A program made the translations under genes and the position numbers. The notes under the pieces are model-generated. The model was given only the letters and a program-made list of their open reading frames with translations. It was not told the origin of the DNA and made no database searches. A stretch of DNA of 64,000 nucleotides, from contig OY725496.1 in the NCBI GenBank assembly GCA_963281255.1, positions 3,759,723-3,823,722 on the forward strand. The letters are read 5' to 3'. This DNA is from Aphrocallistes beatrix (lineage: Eukaryota > Porifera > Hexactinellida > Sceptrulophora > Aphrocallistidae). Shown in pieces: positions 30,024 through 41,700 of the stretch. Every line of letters starts with the position of its first letter. Positions within the stretch are counted from its first letter, which is position 1.

Positions 30024-31858
30024 TCATATTTTGAATATTTGTAACATCTCATATTCCTTGTTGCAGACAGTCACGAGCATTCCGTTTTTATCACAAGCCA
30101 CGCCCCGTGGCTCCACTAATGTTTTCCCTTTCCCAGCTTCCCCCAATGTCCAGATGAACTTCCCTTCATTTGTGAATATATGGATGCAATCCATCGAGTA
30201 ATCTGACAGAATAAGGTCCCCTTCTCTGCTGACTGTGAAGTAGAGTGGATTCACTATCTGCTGATGGCTAGCCACGTTAATTACTTCCTTTAATAGCTCT
30301 CCTGAATTGTTGAAGAAGTGGATACACCTCGGGGAGCGATCGAGAACAATAAAGTCTCCATCTTTTATAATTTTGATGTCCAGTGGTTTTAGGAGACAAG
30401 TTGTCGGTAGGCATTTGATTAAGCGTATTTTTGAGTCGAAAATCTGAACCCTGTTGTTTCCTGTGTCACAGATGTAAATCTTGCCTCTCGAGTCATCGCC
30501 ATCGATCCCAGTGGGCAGCTTGAACATGCCTTCTTCGCTCCCTTTCTTCCCTTTCTGTTTAATGAATCCTCCTTGTAACGTGTACTGCTGCACCATGTGT
30601 TGGTTTGTCAGTGTCACGTACACAAAATCTCTGTAAATGCAAATCCCATTCGGCTCCACCATTTTGTTTGGACCCGATTTCTCTCCAAAGTCTAGCAAAT
30701 AGTTGCCGTCACCTGAGAACACCTGAACTCTGTTGTTTCCTTTTTCTGCCACAAAGATGTGTCCCTTTTCAGAGATACAAATTGCTTTCGGCCTATCTAA
30801 TTGCCCGATCGTAAACCCTTTCCGGCACTTTGCTATTTGAGCTAGATCGAAGTTTGCTTGCAATTTTTTCCTCTCCCAAGTGTGACGGATCTTTCTGGTT
30901 TGGTATATGGTGGCAGTTTCGATTTTAGAATACTCATCTCGACACTGTCCATTATTTCATAGGTGCAGCTTTTAAGTTCACTTCGATTTTCAGGAGAATT
31001 ATCGAGTTCGATCGAGTCAGCTACTTTAAATGTCCCAAAATAAAGGCTTCTTTTCAAGTTGGTCGGTAAAGCTAACTTAAGTTCCGATTGATCTTTGTAA
31101 AAGTAATGTTCAATGGTTTTCCCGTTATCCTTATCTACTGGAGAATTTTCTTCGGAATCACAGGTTGTTTCATAGATTGGGTCGTAGATGTCGCATTCAT
31201 TCGGATTATCATCCAGCAGGATAACAGGAATAGATTGAGGAACTGAGTTACTTCTTACCGATATTACAGGTATCTTGGGCCTAGATGGGACTTTAGGGAT
31301 TGAACGAGTTGGTTTTGTTCCACCCTCAGTTACAAGCTTCATAGTTTCGTATGCCTGCTGTCTTACAGGTGAACCTTTGTATGCATGTGCATCCTCTTCA
31401 TCACCGATTGAGATTTGACTGTCTGTCTTTTTACTCTTGATGATAACATCGTCGTAAATGTGCGAAACAGGAACAGTTGAGGCCAATACATAGGTCACAT
31501 CACCAAGAGATTCCAGTTTATTTTCCAGGTCTACATCTATCCATTCCAGTTTGAGTTTTTTGCGTGCTAACTCAGATTCGATTGCTTTTCTTTTTGATTG
31601 GATTTCGCATAGGTGTTCTGAATCTCCAAATAGATCGACTGTTGATTGCTCATACTTGACCAATTTTTCAATCATTTCTCTCCCCTCTGTATCTTCTTGT
31701 TTAATCTTACTCTCCAACCGATCAAGTTCACAGTTCAGGACATTTTTTCTCTTTTCTACGACTTGTATGATATTCCCAATTCTTGTATTGACATATTCTC
31801 TTGCTTCGTTCACAGTTGAGAAATATTCATACAACTTTTCTGCTTCAGATTCGCTCAT
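30024..31858 (-). CDS. Coiled-coil + NHL propeller protein (TRIM-like, no RING), two frames overlapping at a -1 slippery site
   Basis: Frame 1 (31858 to 30842, 338 codons from the ATG) encodes a coiled coil (about residues 1-125) and a Ser/Pro-rich acidic linker. Frame 2 (down to 30024) encodes a six-blade NHL propeller (GQLDRPKAICISEKGHIFVAEKG and similar blades; longest quoted run kept short: LDRPKAICISEKG, NNRVQVFSG, FIVLDRSP). Frame 2 has no ATG near its beginning and is the -1 frame relative to frame 1. The frames overlap at 30842-30863, and the heptamer A AAA AAT (30869-30863) is in frame-1 phase. A -1 shift there gives 611 residues with TRIM32/TRIM71-like order but without RING or B-box. 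An indel in the A6 run is the main alternative. An AG acceptor lies about 20 bases before the ATG. Confidence 0.8.
30863..30869 (-). promoter_or_regulatory. Candidate -1 ribosomal frameshift heptamer A AAA AAT
   Basis: The heptamer fits the X XXY YYZ rule exactly in the upstream reading frame (codons GGA AAA AAT), and a -1 slip after AAT continues with TTG CAA GCA into the NHL frame. The frame-1 stop comes 7 codons later. I see no strong stem-loop at the usual 5-9 base distance; short TGCC/GGCA pairing occurs further downstream. The functional claim is inference. Confidence 0.45.
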
Positions 31859-32714
31859 CTTATTTATTGGGAAACTAAACAAATATCAATAAAAGGTTTT
31901 GCTGTTGAAATTTAACTAATTAAATTGACAGAGATATTTAATCTCACTCTATTCGCTATCTAGCACTTTGCCTATTGCTTCTAGTTCAATGGCTATTTTC
32001 TTAATAGTTCCTCCTACCCAAAATATGATATTTGATCAAAATGACCTCTTTTTATAGACTCCGGTCTTGTTGGCGACAATTACTAATTTTAACTGATTAA
32101 AACGCGATTGACTCACATCACATTCTCTCTTAGTTCACTTGCATAGTCAGTAGTTTATTCTATATGAGTATGTTGAAAGATCAAATTTAGCTTATCACTT
32201 TTTTTTAGGTAGTATGCAAAATAAACTATACTTGCAAAATTTAAGACAATTAACGTTTAAAAATAGAATATTAAAATTCTAGTTTGTAATTGGGAATGCA
32301 GATCATTAAATGAGGTAAATGAGTCTTCTCAATTATGCTTATTCTATAAAAAAAGTTAAACGCTAATTTCTAGCTTAGGTTTGAAAATTCTTTAGGATAT
32401 GTAGAAATATGCATGTCAATTTCATAGTTTACAATGGAATTATAATGGGCTAATTCCCATTAAGTTTATATTTAGTGATTAAGGTTCTCAGGTTTGTAAC
32501 TACGCATCACTACCAATGCAATGTATCCTATATTATACCGTGTACGATATAGACAATTACTATCCTTAATATATGTATTTTTCGAATACGTATACAAAAT
32601 TATACTTCATATTTGAACAGAGTCAAACATACGAATGAATCAGAATTTAATTAATTTCTTTTATTGTAGATTGAATTTGTATAGAATCCAACGAGTAACA
32701 GCCTCTTCTTCTGA
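31859..32714. other. Divergent promoter region: coiled-coil/NHL gene (-) and HECTD1 (+)
   Basis: 856 bp of AT-rich DNA between two starts on opposite strands. An acceptor after a T-rich tract (ATTGTAG, ending near 32669) precedes the HECTD1 ATG by about 46 bases and marks either a 5' UTR intron or a trans-splice site. No TATA box or repeat stands out. Confidence 0.5.
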
Positions 32715-35700
32715 ATGTCGGGCATCGACACTGGAATCCTAATTGAATGGATCAATGTATTCGGGCAGGAAAGTGAGCGGGAGTTGCAGTTGACTGGATT
32801 GGAACAGCTGTGTCAGATGCTGTCAATGTTTGACAATATTGACAAGTGTTTAGAAAAGTGAGTCATTTCAGTCGCTCTCAGTTTAGCTGTATTTGTAGTA
32901 AGGTAGTAGGAAACAATGTTAACCGATAACAGCGAAATATTATGCAAGATTGTTATTTTCTATTCTTTTTAATTAAAACATCGTGTCGAGTTGAATCCCG
33001 AAAGAATTATGGGCACATATCCTTAAAATGGCCTATCGAAGATACTAACACGCTTGCTCAGTGGGATGACTGGAATTCTTCTTGCCTCCAGTGCATCGAT
33101 GTCAGGAAAGTAATAGAGACCGCGCGACGCATGTCGCACTCCATTTGCAGTCGGTTTCTTGCTTTAGACTTGATGGTAGCCTCTAACCTATGACTAAGAA
33201 CAATATGTGGTTATGTGGTTATGCGGTTTTCCGTTTGCTTCATTTTATTCCCTCTATTTCAGTATTATAATATATTTTTCTCCAAAGTAAACTTCCCCCC
33301 TGGAAAGCTAATAGTTTACCTACTGGGCTAGAATATATTTGAGAAGAGAATTGACCCAGCTAGCACTGCACCTGTCTGACCTGTTGCAACAGGATGTGCT
33401 ACTATGTAGATACAACAGTTCGTAAAGTTTCTTATTTATCTATTTCGTCTAGCTTCCCCCCGAAAACTTTCATCCCAGTCCTCTGTAACATATTCCTGGA
33501 CGATACCGCTCCCGAACTGATCCTAGAGCCTACCACCCGGGCGCTCTACTTCTTCCTTGACATATCGCTGGACTGTGGGAAGAAGATCACCTCTGTCAGC
33601 GGCACAATCACCAAGTTCATACAGATAATCGAGTCTGCAGACATCTACATTAAAGAGAGCTTAGACCTCGGAGAACAGTGTGTAAAAGTAATCATTGATC
33701 TTCCCATTGTATCCTGCATTCCTAACACTCTAATATTCCTAGTTACGATTCCGCACTTAGATCCTAGACCTGTTGTCACGAGGAGACAGCAAGAGTGTGT
33801 TTGACGCGGGAGGTCTCCCCTGTGTCTTGAAGCTGACCTCTCTAGGAACTGTCCTGCACAAAGACGCACTCTACAGCTGTGTGTCCGCCGCGATCCACTT
33901 GTGTCCTCGGATAGAACCGGACTACCAACACCTCTCCTTCGTCTGTCTCCGCCTGACAGAGCTGATGGAGGTTACGGACAGAAAGGTATTGGCACTTATC
34001 CATGGTTAAATTCAATATTCGCTCCACTTCAGACAGAGAGCATTTAGCACGGGGCTCTGTTAGAAACCAGAAAAAGATCCAATTAATAAAGTGTCGTTAT
34101 CAGTCTCCTTGTGCTTCTTATCAGGAAATAATGTTGCTCCCATAATAGCAGCAGACTTGCGATAAAGATTTATCTCTGTCATTTATTAAACGAATCTCGA
34201 TAGGGCGGCGTGAAGCCATCCCCCCAGACACTCTGTAATGGCGCATCTCTCCACCGTTTTCTGTGTGTATTCTGATAAGTGCAACATAACACATTGAACC
34301 CAGCTCCCTGATAGCAGAGCCAATTATGCGCTGTCAGTCTTCCTCTCAGTCGCGCCGTTTACATCACGCACGCACTCTCGCATCACTCTCTATGTGAACA
34401 GAGACTGAGCTATTGTTACACGGAATTTGTTGTGTAGGTATTTGATGGGTGTTTGAAATGCTTCACAATTCTAATCAAGAGATTCGTGTCGAAGAAATCA
34501 GACCTCACTCCCCTCGTGGAGCACGGCCTGCTGGAGAGACTGATGGAAAGGTTCGATCAGAGCACCCAGCACTCCAAACCCAGAGTCTCTACCTCCACCA
34601 GCACTGCTTCCTACTCGGGCGGAGTGTTTGTAGGCGAGTCCGTCGTCACCATCCTGCCTGTGTTTGGGCTCCTCTGTCGAGGTTCTCAAGCCATCACAGA
34701 GGTAAGCTAAGTGGATTGAAGACCTCACATATAGCAATATACCTCAAACGTGATAGCGGCGTTAAACTTCCTAGCCTTATCGAAGGTCAGCTTGTAACAC
34801 GTCTAATAGCCTGAATTACAAGTTATTTCATTGCAACTGACAAATTCCATTTAATTAATCTGAAAAATACATACTTAAGTAGCATTAGCTTAAATAGTCT
34901 TAATGAATTGAAACTATTTTGATATATCTCTTCTACGAGCATAGTGACTTGGAATGTCTTGAAATGCGTGCATAACACTCCTTTATTAAGACCAGCAGGC
35001 CCTACCTAGTCTAACTATTTTATTTTAATCGCCGTTTACGGCTTACGTCAGGCTACTAGCGACTCAAACAATGAATACGTAGATTCGGAGCTTTTACGAT
35101 AATAATTAGGTTTGTTTCGTTCTAGACTTTGATAGGTTCTAAGCTCCCTGAGAAGTTGAAGATTACGCTGCAAGCTGATGAGAGGTATGAATTTAATTTT
35201 ATTCAATACTTGCGTAGCGCGGCTAGCGAACACTTTGTTCGCAGAGTCGCCCTGCTGGCGCTTGGGAATGTCAACTAATTCAGAAGTCCCTTACGGCTGC
35301 CAAATATTTATTACTTTACCTAATACGTTTCAATTTTGCTTACTTTATGAATTTATTGTGATAAAAACCATCAATATAAGATCAAAAATATGATATTTGG
35401 AATCTACACAAATCAATAGCTAGTTTCTAGAACATTTTTGAGATTTGTTTATTTTATGGATCTATTGTAATCAAAAGTAAACAAATAATTTATCATATCG
35501 TTTCAAAAATATGATAGTCGAAATCTACACGTATATAAAGGTGTGAAAATATACACTATGATAAAATTAACATACGTAGGTATGTATATAAGGTAGTGCT
35601 TTGAAGTATTTTAATAACAACGACAGTTTATTGTGGTGTCGTACAATGATTTAGATTATGAGAGTGAAGTATATATATATTGTATAAAAAAGTGAAACAT

Positions 35701-38700
35701 TGTTTTTACAGGTGTGAAAAATTTCGCTTGGTTATTCGAACTTTTTTAAAAATCGTAGTAGACTTATCATTTGACACCTACATGCCAATAAGATCTGTCT
35801 TATGCAAATCCGCTACGTGCACAACATAAGACAAATGAAACCGAGTAGTAAACCTCATTTTTTTGCAAATGCTATTTCCAGCGGAACGAATATATGCTAT
35901 AATGGCTATGATAGATATAACTATGCAGCTACCACAGAACGCAGAAATGCATCGCTATCTCGATTTCCAACGCAGGGCAATTCAGCAATTGCATCAGTCA
36001 TCAGATTGTGATGCCAGTCCTTGCAAACACTGAAAAGAGGCGCCTTACGGGTGCCTTTTTTATTTATTTCATGAGCCGAAATTATGATTACATACACACA
36101 TATATAAATTCTAAACGATTGAATAATGATAATGACGTCATTATTTATGGCTCATTAAGCGTGATTTTCGATTTGACATTGTAATTTTTATGTAAGAATG
36201 TTACAGTATCTATGTAGTATTTGATTTTAATGGCGTCAGTTACACTTCTTCAATTACGACAATACAATATTATAATCTTTATTTCATTTTTGATGCGTAA
36301 TGATGACATAATGATTAAACTAATCTGACTGAGCTGTTATATCTCTTTCGTCGGAGACTTGAACTTATTTGAACAATTCACAAAATATCAAGCCAATAAC
36401 TTTTTTTCGCCTTCCAGTTTCTTCAGTCAATTGTTACAGATACTTAACTAAGTGAATTATTATCAAATTGACACTCGTGTGTTTGTCAGTTTTAACCATA
36501 GACTGGGATAGTTAATATCGTTACACCATAAATTATGTGAACAAACGCAGTCTAAGTTTATTAATATATTATGATTGATTGCATTGCGAAACATCACATT
36601 TAATTACAGGATTTCTTGGAGTACATTTTATCTCAATTAATAACTTTCATGATTTGCTCTAATAACATGTTTTGGTTGGTTTGCACATGTCTTACATGTT
36701 TTGTGTCTTCAAGCTAAAATGTCCGATTAACACAGGTCCGTGGTAGAAGGTCTGAGACTGATCGAGGTGTTGGAGATTCTAGCTCTGGAAGGAAGAGATG
36801 CACTCGCCAAGTCTCCCTTCTCCTCTACGGCTATCATATCGGATATGTTCATGAGGGGGGAGAGTGCGGACTCTCCCATCAGACACATCGTGGATGTCCT
36901 CAAGAACCAGGATTTCTCTGCTCTTGTCTCTGCTGTAGAGAAAGGTGACTATTTAACGTTGTAGCCATAGACGTGTACGTGTGTATGGTGACATTGGTGC
37001 ATGGTGCTACCGTTGAATGAGTCAGAAGTAATGCAACTTATGGATACATTTCTAAAATTTCTTGATTAAATTTTTCAATCTATAACATTCTTCTGTTATC
37101 TGAGTTCATCTACGTATTTCTATTTCTCCACGCACGACATTACAAATTACGAGTAAATAATTCTAAACTGTATCCCTGGAGAATTGGACGAGTTTCAAGT
37201 TGTGTCTACAATTGAGAGTGTAGATATCAAAACATGTCTTACTGTTCCATTTTACGGTTTATTTTATATTATACATGGAAAGCTGTTCAACACACCGATC
37301 AGGTTTACAACTCTGAATAGCAATAAATGTGTCTGGAAGCAAATTCCAAAGTTTGCTCAGAGCAGTTCTTCAGTTACACCGTCTGTAAACAGATCTGCAT
37401 TCATTCTGTGTACACAATCTGCATTTTTAGGCTTTGATGTCAACTACGTTAATGAGATGGGACAATCCTTGTTGAATTGGGCCACTGCAGTCGGATCGGA
37501 AAAACAGGTCTCTAGCGGACTACTTGATAGTTCCTCTCTTTTATTATAGTTTTTTTCATTCATTTTTTACCTTTCATATTTTATTTTCAATGGAATTCGT
37601 AGGTTAAATATCTTCTCAGCCAAGGAGCTGAGCCTAGCCTCGGGCAGAAGTTCTCCTCTCTACACTTAGCTGTCATGACGAAGAAACCTTCCCTTGTAAA
37701 GGTACGAAGCTTAGAATTTAATTTAGCTTATAAGGGATACGGACAGTACTGTGCGTGGACTAATCGATACGGGTCCCAGTTTGTGAGACCAAAGCTAACG
37801 ATATTTTTGGGGCAACGCGGCCAAATTTTGACTGATTATAGTACATATAGCACTTATAGAATAATATTTTAATAGATTCTTCTCAAGTACGGAGCTAATC
37901 CTGAGCAGAGAGCTGAGGACGGGAGCACACCGCTGGATAAAGCTCAGCTGGTGTCAGGGGACGGGAGTAAGGAAGGGAAAATGCTGGTGGAGATATTGGA
38001 AAATTCAGGTCAATCTAGTGACCATAGTTCTATTCATTGTCTAATATATTCTACTCAATCTGCAATTACTTCCCAATGAAAATAACACTTAGAAAGTTAT
38101 GATTATTTGAAGATAAGCTTTGTCTGCGTCACTCCTGGTACCTGTTTACAACTCAGCTCCTTGTGTCTCGCGCCTCTCTCCTTTTCCAGGGAATGACAGG
38201 TTCCATTTGTACCCCGTACGTTATGCATGAGACCGCTCGAGCGGCTATCAGTGGAGAACAGATCTGTGTTGTGATTACTGTGCGGAAGCAGTTCATTTCC
38301 TGAAATCGAGGAGTACCTCTCTTGTTTATCTAGGAATGTGTACTTATTGCATTGAGTGTTTGTTATGGCCGGAAATCCTTCTTGCTGTTGGAAGGCTAAT
38401 ATTCCTTCTGGTGCGAACGTAGGTCTTACTTCATCCCTGTACAGCCATTGGGAGCTCTCCTGCGTGGGAATCTTACTAGGATCTGATTTACTCTTAAAAT
38501 GGACGTTAGCATTCTGGGAAAGATGAGAAAGATTATTGAAGTGCTTCCAATCATTTCCTGTTTTGATGTCTTCTGTTTTATTTTCAATCATTATGCTGCA
38601 GTTCTTTTTTAATCGACTTTCATCATTGCAAAATGGTCTTGTATCATTCCTTTGTATTTCCTCAATCATCAGCGTTGGGATATTGTCCGTTAAATCATTA

Positions 38701-41700
38701 TTTTCAAAGCTATTTCTATTCATTGCTTCTCTCAGCTTTTTAGATTTTTTGCCATTCGCATTTACAGTTAAGTTACTCCATTCGGCATAATTCTGCCTGC
38801 ATGTTTGATGGAAGAGTTCTAAGCTTTGTTGTGGTAGATCTGGATATTGGCCTTTGAGTTGATCTAACTCCTGTTGTATCAACTCTCTGAGAGGACATTT
38901 TGAGAGCAAAATGAGAGCTGTACACGAATTGATACATTTTAAGCTGAGTAGCCATTTTTCTTGCTCACTCGCTTCTATCTCTATCTCCTCAATCTCACTC
39001 GCCGCTACGGAGTGTTGTGCCACAATACTCCTTATGGCACTGGCTATCCCTTCTGTCTCAGTGCTGCCTTTTAGCTTATATGTACAATGTGCTTCTTGCA
39101 GTTTTGAGATTCGATTATTCAACCTTGCTAACACATTGGGTGTGTCTCCATTCATGTACTCTTCTGTAGACCTAGTATACGCTAGGATGTAGCACAAGTT
39201 GTATGCAGTCCTGATATTCTGTAACTTATTAAAGATTTCCTCCATGTTGGCATCCGAATTCAAGCTGCTCAGATGAACTAATAAAATGCAAGTTGATGCA
39301 TTGACGATAAAGTCTGGGGAATAGTTCGCTAGTCCTAGCGAACGATAGTCTCTTTCTACCACGAAAATATTGCATTTCGACTCGACGAGTTCTAACAGGC
39401 CATGCTCATCATTCACACTTGTGCTGCATATGATGAAGTTTGGATTCTGCGTTTTCTCTGAACTAGCATTTTCGAGTGTACTACCAAGTTGTGATATATC
39501 CATATCCATGCTGGTTCTAAGAAAGTGAATCTTGCAATTTTCCTGAGCTCTCTCTTTTATCAGAGATAGGGAACCCGAATTTTCATCCAGATTGTACAGT
39601 ATCATTAGCGATACTTTCTCCCATGGAAAATGTTCATAACTGAGTGAAGAACTTTCGCACAACAAACAATGGCTGGTGTCAAATGCGTTTAGCAACACCT
39701 CGTGGTAGTAATTGTAGGTTTCATTACACGGAGCCTTTACTAGATTGATGTTCAATTTTGTGACTTGTGACTCTAAGATTCCTATCATCTCACCTGCAAG
39801 GTTAAAAGTGCACTCGATGTCAAATACTATGATACCAACTTTGGAAAATTTTTTAAATTTCATCTCGTTCTGTAGGATAATATAAATTGTCTGAATTATT
39901 TTCGGATGAAATGAGTTTTGTACTTTCTCCCGCATCCCCACTAATGAGTTCCCGATTGTCACAAGGGAGTCTTGTACGAGTGCTTTGTATTTATTGACGA
40001 TTTCGAAAAGTACATCAATGGCTGCGTTCAAGCTGGCTGCAAGCAACGCAGTTCCACTACTTACGAGACAGAATAACTGACAGATCGTCCTCAGCCTGTA
40101 CCAAGCCTCGCAATCCATCGGCATGTCCTGCTCCAGCCACTGGTGCTTATACTCCCTCAGGAGGAACTGGAGGGTGTGAGGGGATTTGAGGAGAGTGGTA
40201 AAACTGGAGTCATGCAGGTGTCCATATTCTTGGACCTGCTTCAGAATCGGGTCTCCGTAGGACACCAATAGGCTCAGCACCTCCCTGTAGAGTGCATTCA
40301 GTGGAATCTGCTCTGCCACTAGCTTGGAGGGTTTGGGGGATGCGAGTAGACACACCCGCTTGGGGTTAGTGTTAACCCTGGGCGATGGTGTACGTTGAGA
40401 TTGACCTTTCTGTCTCAGTAAGAGAAACGAGTCTATGTCGTCAAACTGGTTGAACACACTGCCAGTTTGTGATACAGAATTTTCTGGAAATCTTGGAATA
40501 CCCGTGTGATGGTGATTGTTAATTCGAGGAATCCTTGTGCTAGTTTCAAGTTCAGTATCATGATCATTAATCTGAACTTTCGGTTTTTCACTAATTCCAT
40601 CATCCAATGCAACTCTCCAGTCCAAACTCGTTGCAGCAGCAGTAACCTGTAAGCAACCCGAGCCGTCTACACTGTCCAAACTCTCTCGTTCCAGGTCAGG
40701 CAGCAGGCTGTCATACTTAGTAAGGTCTTCCATGTACAAGGGGACAATCGGGGTCTTGTAACCGTTCACCTCACTCGATTTTACTTCGAGTTTCGATTGC
40801 TTGACGAGTATTTCCAGCGTATGTTCTATGATAGCATAGTACTGTGTGAGAGGGTCCCATCGTAGCTCCATGTCGAGTGAGCTGACATCATCTAGCCTCA
40901 TGCGTAGCCTACCAATCAGTTCTTCCACTGCTGGGTAGTACAGCTGCTTGGTGGCTTCCGGTTCTACCAGCATCATGCACCCTAGTTCCTCTGGTACTTG
41001 GTTAGTGCGCCTGAGGGCGCGTTCGCACTTCTCTACAGTGTTTGGGGACAGGAAATGCCGAGGTGCTAAGAAGGGCGTAAGGGGGAGAACTGAGTGGTCA
41101 GTTGCCAGCTGTGAGAGGAGACCTGGCCCTAACCTGTCAGGTACCAGCGGACTCTCTAGCTCTCCCAGTGAACTTTCGGTCTCAGGAATGTGGGTGCGGT
41201 GTAAGTTCTCAGCCTCTTCTGTTAATGAGATCTCCAGCTGAGCCTCTACACCTGAAGCTAACTCAGTCACACTGATAGGGTTCAGATTCTTGACGTCACT
41301 TCGCAACTTCTCATCGGTTACTTGGCTTAGCGGACTCATCTCCTCCGCTCTGAGGTGAAGAGCTTCCTGCAGCATATCAATCATACCACCAGCTCCCCAT
41401 CCCGTCACATCTGGGGCTTCAAAGAGTGACAGGCTACCATCAGCCATCATATCCTCTTCTACCACTTCTCTATCGAATATCTCAACAAACTCATCTCCAC
41501 CTCTGTTTCTTACTCCCGACCCTATCACCTTATCTTCAGCTAAGAACTCACTCTCTGAGAGTAAGAACTCCCCGCTCTCCCCTAATAGTGGGTCTGTCAC
41601 TGGTCTGCTCTTATACCTGCTCACCAGCTTATCCACAGACGGGTAGTACCTATCTGGGTTGAGAGAGAGGTAGTCACACGTCTCCATCTCCTCTACCAAG

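Noticed and set aside
35890-35903. Bacterial-type -10 box TATAAT at the start of a small frame
   Set aside because: No matching -35 at proper spacing and no ribosome-binding site; chance is likely in AT-rich DNA.
37184-37430. Open frame leading into HECTD1 exon 7 with a faint kelch-like look
   Set aside because: It is in the intron before a good acceptor, is AT-rich, and HECTD1 homology begins exactly at the acceptor at 37431.
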